Source of the DNA: Metallosphaera tengchongensis
Lineage (GTDB): Archaea; Thermoproteota; Thermoprotei_A; Sulfolobales; Sulfolobaceae
DNA length: 64,000 nucleotides
Assembly (NCBI RefSeq): GCF_013343295.1
Contig: NZ_CP049074.1
Coordinates: forward strand, 539,501-603,500
Reading direction: 5' to 3'
Position 1 is the stretch's first letter. Each line of letters opens with the position of its first letter. This document shows, in pieces, positions 26,941-34,214 of this stretch. The notes under the pieces are model-generated. The model was not told the origin of the DNA, searched no databases, and saw nothing but the letters and a program-made list of their open reading frames with translations. The translations under genes were made by a program, and so were the position numbers.

Positions 26941-29529
26941 CTAAGTGTAGGCCAGGGTCACACGTGTTGTACCTACGCGATGGGACTGACGTACTCCTCT
27001 AGACCGTTCTACCGTCGCTCTCTCACACGCGTCAATGTCGTCGCCCACGCACGAGAATATACCTACTAGCCTGGCCAAGTCGTCGTTCCTTATCCTCAGC
27101 CTGTGTATTGCCGACGTCTTCACGGGTACCATCTTCATCTCTCTCGATATTTCCTCATGGCCTCTAACATACTGTCCCTCACCTTTTTGCACTCCTCCTC
27201 CGTCGCCTGACACGGCATTCGCCTTACCGCGTCCTCGGTCAGACCCTCGAAAAAAGTCCTTATCAGTGAGTACTTCGCCGTTCTGCGTCTTTATCCTAAT
27301 GACGTCGTTACCGCCGTTACCTCTGTCGTTGTCCTCAGTATCACCACCGCCAGTCTCGCCCTCGACGTAGTCTAGTATACCGCGACCTAGCTTTGTCAGC
27401 GACCACACGAACGCCTTGCCCGGCTTATCGCTATCGAGTAGGCCCTTCCGTTCTAAGCCCCTCAAGACCTTGAGTACGTAGTCCTTCTTGTGTTCTCTCG
27501 CTAACGTCATTACGTCGTCGGTCTTGGGCGGGTCCGCCTCGCCCCTGTCCATTTTCGCCCTCTCCGCGTCCCTAACGTAGCGCAAGTACTCAACGTCCCT
27601 CTCTGTGAGCCCCAACGCGTCGAACAGTACCTCGTTGTAGAACTCGGACATTACTTCGTTATAGTCGCTAATGTCGGCCACGGCCTTGAGCTTTAACGCA
27701 CTGTGGACCCTCACAAGTACCATAATCTGCGAGGAAGCCCTCGTTACTACGCCGTAGTCGCCCAAGACGTTGTACTTCTCCCTCGCGGACTGTTTTATCG
27801 CGTTGTTTACCTCTTCGCTTAGCCTGACCTGTTTCGGCATCCTAGAGAGGAAACACGCGATTACCGCCTTGACCTCAAACGGGTACTCGAGGTCGCCTTC
27901 TCTCTCGCCCATTTTGCCCACGGCTTCGCCGATATCTACCGTCTTCGTGTTGACGTAGGCCTTGAAGAACCTGTTCTCTATCTGCGCCTTCACTGCGTTA
28001 GTGACGTCTATCACCGACGTCGTTATGAACACTGGCTTGTACTTGACCTTAACGACGCGGGTAGTCAGTTGGCCGTCTTCGCCTTTCTCGACCGTCCCCG
28101 TCATTACTTGGCCCTCGGTCATGAGCTCGCGCATGTAGTTAATGTCCTGGCCGTCTATCTGCTCTATGAATATGATAGGCGGGTAGTACTCGGTGTTGTA
28201 GCCGAGGAAGTTCTGGCTCAGCCTAGAGAACGGGGCTACTACGTCGTCTGGGAACTGGAAGAGTATACTCTTGACGGCGGTAGATTTACCTGCACCGGTC
28301 CCTCCGATTAGCATTAAGTGAAGCCCGGTCATGCCGTATACCGGCTTGAGGAACGCCGAGAACGCCGAGTATACCGTCAACTCCCTCTGCTTCCCGTAGC
28401 CGTGTACGTACTTTTCCGAGTTGCGTAGCATGAAGCCGATAATGTCCTTCTCCGCCTCTCTGTACAGGTCGGGGAAATGAGACATGACGTACTCGCACAC
28501 TGGCGTCTCTTCTCCGGCGTATCCCTCTTTGACCGCCTTTACCGCTTCCAACACTGCCTTCTTTGACGGGTGACTGTCCGTCTGCTTAGCGATTAGGCCC
28601 GCTATCTTATCACAATTACCGTCGCACTTGTATTCCTTGTCCTTATACTTAATTGTTATATTGTACTTAGGCACCTCAGTGACGTAAAATGCTACGTCGC
28701 GGTCTTCGCTACGGAACTCGGTCCTTAGCGTAGGCACGTAACTGACGACCGAACCGCACACTTCGACGGTAGTCCCGACTTTCTCGTCGTTAACGTTTAT
28801 GCACTTGACGTTCTCGTTATTGTCCTTGGCATTAGCGTTACCATTAACGCCCTCGCTCTTCTCGGATTTCTCGCTTTCCAGGTTGTCTTTATTCAACGTT
28901 TTGTCCCGGAGGGGTACCGTAGGACCCGTAGAACCCGTAGATTTTCGCTTTTGTTGCGCGATAAAGTTGCTATTCTTCGGGTACTGACCCCCCGTTGAAC
29001 CCGTAGATTTTCCACTTTTTTCTGGAAAAACGCGATTTTCTACGGGTTCTACGGCTTCTACGGTACCCTTTTGGGACAAACGTTCAAAATCTTTCGCTTT
29101 CTGTTCAACTTTTTGTGTTCTGTTACCGTCGTTATCCCCCTTCTGTTGGCCTCCACGCGTTCCCGCTCTCTCCGCGTCTTCTGCGTCGCCTCCCTTACGC
29201 GCCTTATGCCCCGCGACGTCTATTACTGCGAGTCCGTCACTGCGCTTAACTACTACGTTACCGGGCCTACACGCTTTGACGTCTTCCTCTTTCACGTTGA
29301 GGTACACGAGGTAGTCGCGTAAGTCCTTAGCGTCGTAGGTCTTCCCCTCTTTCGCGTCGTAGAACTCGCCAGATATTGGCCTTATCCTCACGCGGTAGCT
29401 ATACTTAGTCTTCTCTGGCCCAGACAAGACGCGGAAGGTAGCGTAGTCCCTAGCGTAGACGTACTTGACTTCATTCGCGTTAGCCTTATTACCTCTGTCG
29501 CGCTTAGAGTTATTTGACCTGTCCACCAC
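26941..29529 (-). CDS. Large plasmid replication protein (Rep) with P-loop ATPase domain
   Basis: An 862-residue protein starting at GTG with a GAGGTG ribosome-binding site seven bases upstream (29537-29542). Residues 1-110 form a small unrecognised domain. About 115-230 is a low-complexity charged linker with KSTGSTG repeats. The ATPase follows: Walker A IGGTGAGKST near 407-417, Walker B IIFIEQID near 451-458, then RELMTEGQVMTGTVEKG and a sensor-like ITTS, a layout recalling MCM/SF3 helicases. About 660-730 is a winged helix. I see no PrimPol domain such as that of pRN1 RepA. RepA-MCM proteins of Sulfolobus plasmids are the nearest idea. Confidence 0.7.
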   Translation of the reverse strand: MVDRSNNSKRDRGNKANANEVKYVYARDYATFRVLSGPEKTKYSYRVRIRPISGEFYDAKEGKTYDAKDLRDYLVYLNVKEEDVKACRPGNVVVKRSDGLAVIDVAGHKARKGGDAEDAERAGTRGGQQKGDNDGNRTQKVEQKAKDFERLSQKGTVEAVEPVENRVFPEKSGKSTGSTGGQYPKNSNFIAQQKRKSTGSTGPTVPLRDKTLNKDNLESEKSEKSEGVNGNANAKDNNENVKCINVNDEKVGTTVEVCGSVVSYVPTLRTEFRSEDRDVAFYVTEVPKYNITIKYKDKEYKCDGNCDKIAGLIAKQTDSHPSKKAVLEAVKAVKEGYAGEETPVCEYVMSHFPDLYREAEKDIIGFMLRNSEKYVHGYGKQRELTVYSAFSAFLKPVYGMTGLHLMLIGGTGAGKSTAVKSILFQFPDDVVAPFSRLSQNFLGYNTEYYPPIIFIEQIDGQDINYMRELMTEGQVMTGTVEKGEDGQLTTRVVKVKYKPVFITTSVIDVTNAVKAQIENRFFKAYVNTKTVDIGEAVGKMGEREGDLEYPFEVKAVIACFLSRMPKQVRLSEEVNNAIKQSAREKYNVLGDYGVVTRASSQIMVLVRVHSALKLKAVADISDYNEVMSEFYNEVLFDALGLTERDVEYLRYVRDAERAKMDRGEADPPKTDDVMTLAREHKKDYVLKVLRGLERKGLLDSDKPGKAFVWSLTKLGRGILDYVEGETGGGDTEDNDRGNGGNDVIRIKTQNGEVLTDKDFFRGSDRGRGKANAVSGDGGGVQKGEGQYVRGHEEISREMKMVPVKTSAIHRLRIRNDDLARLVGIFSCVGDDIDACERATVERSRGVRQSHRVGTTRVTLAYT

Positions 29530-29546
29530 TCCCTTTCACCTCTTTT

Positions 29547-29858
29547 TTACTCGTCATCGGCTACCGCGTTGACTACTACGTCGACCTTCTTCACTCCCTT
29601 TAGCCTGTCGCTGTTCTTCACTGGGACCATTATCGCGGGCCTGCCTTTAGTGTGGGTCACCTCGACGCCCCACACGCTCAACGTCTTACCGTCTGGTAGT
29701 ACTAGGGTCACGTTTAGCGTCTTACCTACTAACTCCTTTACTACGCGCCACGGTAGTGCTACCCCGTAGTACTCCTTCCCCTTGTGGCTAGAGTGCAAAA
29801 AAACCGAACGGTTAGGTATCTTGTATAGGACTTTTTGTTCAGTTGTTTTTGTGCTCAT
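29547..29858 (-). CDS. Small basic element protein cotranscribed with Rep
   Basis: A 103-residue protein, all beta in appearance: GVALPWRVVKELVGKTLNVTLVLPDGKTLSVWGVEV then PAIMVPVKNS. The first part recalls an AbrB-like swapped-hairpin (YGVALPWRVVKEL is like 'vtLPkelrekL'), but this is a guess. It is not a CopG ribbon-helix-helix protein, which occupies the same place upstream of RepA in pRN plasmids. It begins the operon, is leaderless behind a TATA box, and ends 17 bases before the Rep GTG. Confidence 0.65.
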   Translation of the reverse strand: MSTKTTEQKVLYKIPNRSVFLHSSHKGKEYYGVALPWRVVKELVGKTLNVTLVLPDGKTLSVWGVEVTHTKGRPAIMVPVKNSDRLKGVKKVDVVVNAVADDE

Positions 29859-29876
29859 CGATTAAGAAATGCGTAA

Positions 29877-29887
29877 GCTTATATACT
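29877..29887 (-). promoter_or_regulatory. Promoter of the element's rep operon
   Basis: On the minus strand AGTATATAAGC is centred about 25 bases before the ATG at 29858. It is one of the strongest TATA boxes in the window. Confidence 0.65.
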
Positions 29888-30301
29888 CCGCAAGGGGACC
29901 CTTTTTATTTTTTTCTGTCCCGCGCCCCTCTTTTCCCTTCACCGGCGCCTTGGCGTGGGTGACGTAATAAGCGCGCACGTGTCTACTGGGGAGTGGAAGG
30001 GCGAGTAGGCGACAGACGTGTAACCCGCAGAGAAAGGCGAGGGGTCAGTACGCGTAGCGAGTAGCGCGGGGTGAAGAGTAGTAGCGCGACAGACCGGGCG
30101 GGGTAAAGACAGAGAGAAAGAGAGTAGCGCGCGGGGAGCGGGAAAGAGAGACAGAAAGAAAGAGAGAGCGGGGTCTGGGGTCTGGACTTGAACCCCAGAA
30201 ATAGGACTTGTGACCTGAACCCGTGGCCCGAGTTTTTTGGCTTTTTGTTTTTTGGCGGGTTTTTTGGCAGTTTGGCAGTTTGGGGGGCGGGGGCTGAAGA
30301 C

Positions 30302-30383
30302 GTAAGCAAATATATGCAATCGTACGCAATGTCGTAGCAATACCGTAGCAAATCTATGCAATAGACAGCAGACCTATGCAAAT
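30302..30383 (+). repeat. Helically phased iteron-like repeats
   Basis: Near-repeats of TATGCAAT occur at about 30313 (TATGCAAT), 30323 (TACGCAAT), 30334 (GTAGCAAT), 30345 (GTAGCAAAT), 30355 (TATGCAAT) and 30375 (TATGCAAAT), with a weaker GTAAGCAAAT at 30302. The spacing of 10-11 bases, or 20 for one gap, keeps them on one face of the helix. Such arrays bind plasmid initiators. Confidence 0.55.
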
Positions 30384-30387
30384 CTTC

Positions 30388-30410
30388 GCATAAAAAATGC
30401 CATTTTATGC
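30388..30410. promoter_or_regulatory. Inverted repeat, candidate operator
   Basis: GCATAAAA and TTTTATGC form an exact inverted repeat separated by seven bases. It ends 40 bases upstream of the TATA box of the winged-helix gene and directly follows the iteron-like array. It may be a binding site for that regulator or for Rep. Confidence 0.45.
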
Positions 30411-30486
30411 CTTTCGTAGGTATTAGATACTTTTCGTGGGCATTAAAAGCAAAATAAAAGCTTACTATATTCTTTAATGAGATAGT

Positions 30487-30852
30487 ATGAGCTCGGAAGG
30501 TATTGAAAGGCAAAAGAAGGCAAAGAAGGCCAAAGACGGGACTATAGCTTTAGCACTGCCACAGTACGCTGTAGGTATTAAGGGGAGGGTTGAGACTACG
30601 GCGCTACAGGTACTGAGGGAACGCGAGTTCGCGACAGAGAAGGAACTACTACTCGAGATCTTGACGAGGGACGAAAAGGCGCAGGAGTACTACATGCAGA
30701 AGAAGGACTTACGCTATTTCAGGGCCGTACTGTGGAAGATGGCGAAGAAGGGGGTAGTAAAGAAGGTCAAGATGGTAGGCAACGATAAGGTCAAGTTCTA
30801 CTGCCTACCAGAGACGTTACAGAAGTACAAGGACTACGTCGTTAAGCACTGA
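30487..30852 (+). CDS. Winged-helix DNA-binding protein of the integrated element
   Basis: A 121-residue basic protein. A lysine-rich N-terminal tail (RQKKAKKAKDG) is followed by a winged-helix-like domain: TTALQVLREREFATEKELLLEIL, then LRYFRAVLWKMAKKGVVKKVKMVGNDKVKFYCL, where recognition helix and wing can be seen. It is transcribed away from the rep operon with its own TATA box (AAAATAAAAG at 30451-30460). Probably a copy-number or transcription regulator. Not a CopG or PlrA homologue. Confidence 0.7.
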   Translation: MSSEGIERQKKAKKAKDGTIALALPQYAVGIKGRVETTALQVLREREFATEKELLLEILTRDEKAQEYYMQKKDLRYFRAVLWKMAKKGVVKKVKMVGNDKVKFYCLPETLQKYKDYVVKH

Positions 30853-30876
30853 CAGTGACCCACGCGCGTAAAAAGG

Positions 30877-30916
30877 CATTTTGTTTCATTTTACTTCATT
30901 TTGTTCCATTTTGCGC
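30877..30916 (+). repeat. Four tandem 10-base repeats at a convergent gene junction
   Basis: CATTTTGTTT, CATTTTACTT, CATTTTGTTC and CATTTTGCGC follow each other with an exact 10-base period. They lie between the ends of the winged-helix gene and the integrase fragment and overlap the last codons of the latter. T-rich runs could terminate plus-strand transcription; the period also suits a protein-binding array. Confidence 0.6.
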
Positions 30917-31760
30917 CACTGTCTACTCCCCGGTGTACTGTGGTCGCGTCTACGTCTACCAACCCCTCGCCCTTGAGCCACTCCGCGTACTTCTTGTACC
31001 ACTCCTTCGCTATGCCGAAGAGCGAGATATAGTGTTGCGTTAACACGCGCGTAGGTTTCCTACCCTGTATGAAGTCTATGACGTCAAACGGTATACCTAG
31101 CATGGCCATCTGCGTCGAAACGAACTTCCTGAAGTACTTTATGGCGACTGCGTCCTTACGTCTCTCAAAGTCGTGTATAGCGTAACGCGAGATATCTATT
31201 TTCGTTAACGGCGTGACGTGGAAGACGTAGAAGACGCCCTTATATCCACGGGTCCATGAGAGAGGGTAGTAACAGACGCCGTTTTCGCATATATCGCGTT
31301 CAGGCTCACTTGACGCTTTCAACAGTTCGCTAAGCCTCGCCCCGCTCTCTAGGGCGGTCTTATAGACATAATAGACGTTATCGCTATACTCCTTCGCTAA
31401 TGAGAGCGTTCTCTTTATCTCTTCTAGAGTTGGCACATACAAATCGGGGTTTGTACGTTTTATCTTAACAACGCTTAATATCTTATCTCTGAAGTCCTCG
31501 CTGATGACGCCCTGCTCAGCCAAGAACTTAGCGAACAGCCTTATAGCCTTCCTGTCGTTATTACTATCAGAGTATGATAATAACCCCGATACGTAGCTCT
31601 TCGCCGTGGCCTCTGATATTTTGCGTCTGTCCAGAAGCCACCCGTAAAATGCCTTCACGTTACCGTCTGACGCGTACTGGCGTAAATTGGTAACTAACGC
31701 TACTTTACGCCTCTCAAAAACGTCTTCCTGCGCCTTCCAAGCCAGAAGTCCCGGGTTCAA
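30891..31760 (-). pseudogene. int(C): C-terminal fragment of split SSV1-type tyrosine integrase
   Basis: About 289 codons from the attachment core. The first residues NPGLLAWKA are encoded by the tRNA repeat; [22 protein letters not shown] then follows closely the SSV1 integrase core-binding region. Catalytic-domain landmarks: [12 protein letters not shown] (first arginine), [25 protein letters not shown], and the C-terminal [25 protein letters not shown] with the nucleophilic tyrosine. Without its own promoter and start it is silent while integrated, as in SSV viruses. Excision would rebuild the gene. Confidence 0.92.
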
Positions 31761-31776
31761 ATCCCGGCGGTCGCAT
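31732..31776 (+). repeat. attR: duplicated 3' half of tRNA-Gly
   Basis: Exact second copy of the 45-base core; not a functional tRNA because the D arm and 5' acceptor strand are missing. It also encodes the first residues of the C-terminal integrase fragment. Confidence 0.95.
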
Positions 31777-31802
31777 CAAGGTTTTCCATTTTTACCTTAC
31801 AG

Positions 31803-32064
31803 AGCGAGGAAAGCCCCGCAATGGCGGGGATGGTGTTTTTTAAACACGTCTTTTTTATATTTATAAGCAGAAGGGCTAAAAAAGTAGCATCACAGTGACA
31901 TCAACGGCGCTTTAAACATAATGAAACAGGGAATAAAGAAAGTTTTTAATGAATTGGGGAGCCTCTCTCTTTTCTTGTGACTTCTAAAGGATTAACCCCA
32001 CAAAGGGTAACACCTCAGACCTCGGCAAAACCCTCACCCTTTAGGACAGGGAGGACGTCAGTTA
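31803..32064. repeat. MITE-like IS200/IS605 derivative
   Basis: The left part shows the hairpin CCCCGC-AATG-GCGGGG (31814-31829) followed by ATGGTGTTTTTTAAAC, nearly the same as the left end of the TnpB pseudogene at 34109-34136 (CGCCATGGCGGGGTGAGG). The right part, CCCTCACCCTTTAGGACAGG then GAGGACGTCAG (32031-32061), matches the right-end style of the other relics. The 260 bases between hold no gene. I read it as a non-autonomous remnant between the integrated element and the next gene. Confidence 0.5.
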
Positions 32065-33930
32065 ATGGTCTGGGGTGCATATCTGGTCTCCTTTAATCGT
32101 TGCATTAATACCTATGGTCTGCATCCAAGACGTTACGTATCTTCCATATTTTGGTTCAATACCCAGGTCAGCTAGCGCGACGCACCCCTCTTCGTTAAGC
32201 TTTACTACCATAACGTCCTTTAGGCCCTCCAGTAGTTGGAACAGCGCCCCTATGGACTGAGCGTCCACAATCATTTGGTCCACGTCGTTCAATACGCTGA
32301 TAATGGAATATACCCTTCTTAGCTTTTCGCAGGTTGGGGAATCATTTTTGAATGAGCTGTAAGTTTCACTCAAAATTTTTATGTATTCTTTTGCCTCAGG
32401 CAGTCCTGTCTTTTCTACCAACTCCTTCTTGTTCGAGACGTATTCCAAGTACTCAGCTATAGCCTTAAATGTGTCATTACTAACGTTAATTATCTCCTCT
32501 ATTTTGTCCATTGAAAACGATTCAATCATAATCTCATTGATTTTCCTCGAGAGCCGTTGCTTACTTTCTGGGGAATACGCGAAGCTTAGCTCTCTGACTA
32601 AATCAGCCTGCATGGAAAGGCACTCCTCAGCTTTCTCTATTACAGCTTTATCCTCAAGGAAGAGAGAGATTTTACCTAGGGATTTGAAGTCCGTAACGAA
32701 GAGCCTATTGTACTTTCCACCTATGGTCTTCTCAAGACCCTCAATGGTCTTGTTAATCCTGTTTACTGTTAAGTAAGTATTCCTATCAATGCTCGATACT
32801 ATCTTAATTATAGAGTTCACATCAGTTTCGTTTAACCTAAGCCTCGATGGTATCTGTATCTCTTCAATGTTGAGGCCCAAATTTTTTATCTTCTCTGCGA
32901 TTTGGTTATAATCTATTATTATCTTGAAAATTGAATCATTTAGCATTTTATCTATTTCCTCAGATGTTTTCCTAAAATCTTCCAGCATGGACGTTATGCA
33001 TTTACTGTCGTTGCAGGAGTTGATCTTACTTATGCTGTCCTTAAGCTTCGATTCAATCTCTGATAGTGCTGAAATTAAATCTACTGGGAGGTCTGGGGAT
33101 CCGCCCTTGATGTTGTTGACCAATACAATTTTTTGCTCAATTTCCCCAATTATTTGGTTTTTCTCTTTAAGTAAAGTCGATTTAGCTTGAGTTTTCTCCC
33201 TCAGTGCATTTATAGCAACTGGTAGGCCGTTAACTAGGCCCCCTATGATTGTCCCCACTATTGTTAATGTGGAAGTGAAGGGGAGAGTAAACATGAAGGA
33301 TATGGAAGGATATAGAGGGATCAACCCCAACACGCTTAAGGCGCTCCGTCTGGTAAATACTACGCTGGATATTATAAAGAGAATAAATCCCAAGACTACA
33401 GGCACTATTAAATCAGGTTGAGAGAGCACTTTTGCTAGATTGTTGAGGACGTACGTGATAATGATGTATAAAACGGCCAGTGATGAGAGTATGTTGAACT
33501 TTAGATCTCTTCCTTTCTCTGCAACGCCGATCCCTACTAATGATGGAGAAAAAAGTAAACTCAATGAGGATTCAGCAGTGATGAACCCTTGGAGGGAACC
33601 ACCCTTCACTTGGATTAGGACTGGTAAGATGAAAAGGAAGACGAGCATTATGACGAAGTTCTCCATATTGACCAAGGATACGGCAGAACCATTCAGGAGT
33701 AATGAGGAAAAGTTGAAGGAAACGATGTAAATGAGGGTTATTGCGGGTGCTAATATGTAAGGTAAAAGGGCAGTCAACACAATGATAATTCCCTCACCGA
33801 AGGCTAGGTAGTCAGTGATTTTCAGTTGAGTTGCTATAAAATAAAACAGGACTGAGTTCAGCACTGTTATTCCAATCCTTTCCACGATATCGTTAAAAGT
33901 GACCGTGCTTAGGCCTAAGATCCTTAACAT
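32062..33930 (-). CDS. Large membrane protein with C-terminal coiled-coil region, unknown
   Basis: A 622-residue protein. Residues 1-245 are hydrophobic, with about seven membrane segments. Residues 250-480 are rich in I, E, K, N and predicted to form long helices, with two cysteine pairs (SCNDSKC near 303-309). The C-terminus ends with a compact domain containing GCVALADLGIEPKYGRYV. I do not recognise the family. AT-rich codon use and the position between an integrated element and transposon relics suggest accessory origin. A TATA-like TTTATATATC lies at about 33960. Its 3' end runs into the MITE-like remnant. Confidence 0.7.
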   Translation of the reverse strand: MLRILGLSTVTFNDIVERIGITVLNSVLFYFIATQLKITDYLAFGEGIIIVLTALLPYILAPAITLIYIVSFNFSSLLLNGSAVSLVNMENFVIMLVFLFILPVLIQVKGGSLQGFITAESSLSLLFSPSLVGIGVAEKGRDLKFNILSSLAVLYIIITYVLNNLAKVLSQPDLIVPVVLGFILFIISSVVFTRRSALSVLGLIPLYPSISFMFTLPFTSTLTIVGTIIGGLVNGLPVAINALREKTQAKSTLLKEKNQIIGEIEQKIVLVNNIKGGSPDLPVDLISALSEIESKLKDSISKINSCNDSKCITSMLEDFRKTSEEIDKMLNDSIFKIIIDYNQIAEKIKNLGLNIEEIQIPSRLRLNETDVNSIIKIVSSIDRNTYLTVNRINKTIEGLEKTIGGKYNRLFVTDFKSLGKISLFLEDKAVIEKAEECLSMQADLVRELSFAYSPESKQRLSRKINEIMIESFSMDKIEEIINVSNDTFKAIAEYLEYVSNKKELVEKTGLPEAKEYIKILSETYSSFKNDSPTCEKLRRVYSIISVLNDVDQMIVDAQSIGALFQLLEGLKDVMVVKLNEEGCVALADLGIEPKYGRYVTSWMQTIGINATIKGDQICTPDH

Positions 33931-34214
33931 CGTACTTTCTTGTGATTTATGGAGGAGGTGATATATAAATTACATTGGATATTACAAGATTTTCTAAATT
34001 GATATGAAGAGTATTATGGTAATTTTCAAACTAAGATAGTGGTTTGGTCTATTTCATAATTGGACTCAGAAATGGGTAGATTCTCCTTGATAATAGAACG
34101 GCAAACTTCGCCATGGCGGGGTGAGGTTTTTAAAACTCCCTCTCCTCACCTTCTTTTGTGACACTCCCATCTGGTCAACTCCTCTACGAGGAGGGGGAGC
34201 TGATCTCTCCCGCA

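Larger units (their letters stand above)
29888..30450. other. Noncoding control region of the element, candidate replication origin
   Basis: More than 550 bases between divergent promoters. It contains a purine-rich plus strand (GAGAGAAAGAGAG tracts, 30105-30170), a hairpin with stem CTGGGGT/ACCCCAG (30175-30181 and 30192-30198), a run of T tracts and GGC repeats (30231-30285, including TTGGCAGTTTGGCAGTTTGG), then the phased repeats annotated separately. Long open frames occur on the minus strand, but they are low-complexity and overlap each other, so I do not call them genes. The T tracts could terminate a plus-strand noncoding RNA. Confidence 0.55.
26461..31776. mobile_element. Integrated SSV-integrase plasmid-like element, 5.27 kb
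   Basis: Exact 45-base direct repeats bound the element, and one unit (26461 to 31731) is 5,271 bases. The integrase gene is split: the N-terminal part lies at the left end and the C-terminal part at the right end, both reading through the repeat in the same frame (shared residues NPGLLAWKA). Inside are a 103-residue protein and a large P-loop Rep in one operon, a divergent winged-helix regulator, and a noncoding control region. No capsid or packaging gene is present, so this is a pRN/pSSVi-like plasmid or a virus satellite rather than a full fusellovirus. Confidence 0.93.

Noticed and set aside
30175-30198. T-arm-like GGGTTCAAGTCC on the minus strand, suggesting a tRNA
   Set aside because: No acceptor, D or anticodon arm can be built around it; it is a simple hairpin.
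29939-30513. Three overlapping minus-strand frames of 94-176 codons in the element's control region
   Set aside because: They are low-complexity (R, S, P, L rich), overlap one another in different frames, lack promoters, and follow from the purine-rich tracts.
30891-31760. Complete integrase starting at TTG 31760
   Set aside because: The TTG lies in the tRNA-derived core and the true N-terminus is at 26696; the gene is split.
31732-31776. Second tRNA-Gly gene
   Set aside because: Only the 3' half is present; it is the att duplicate.
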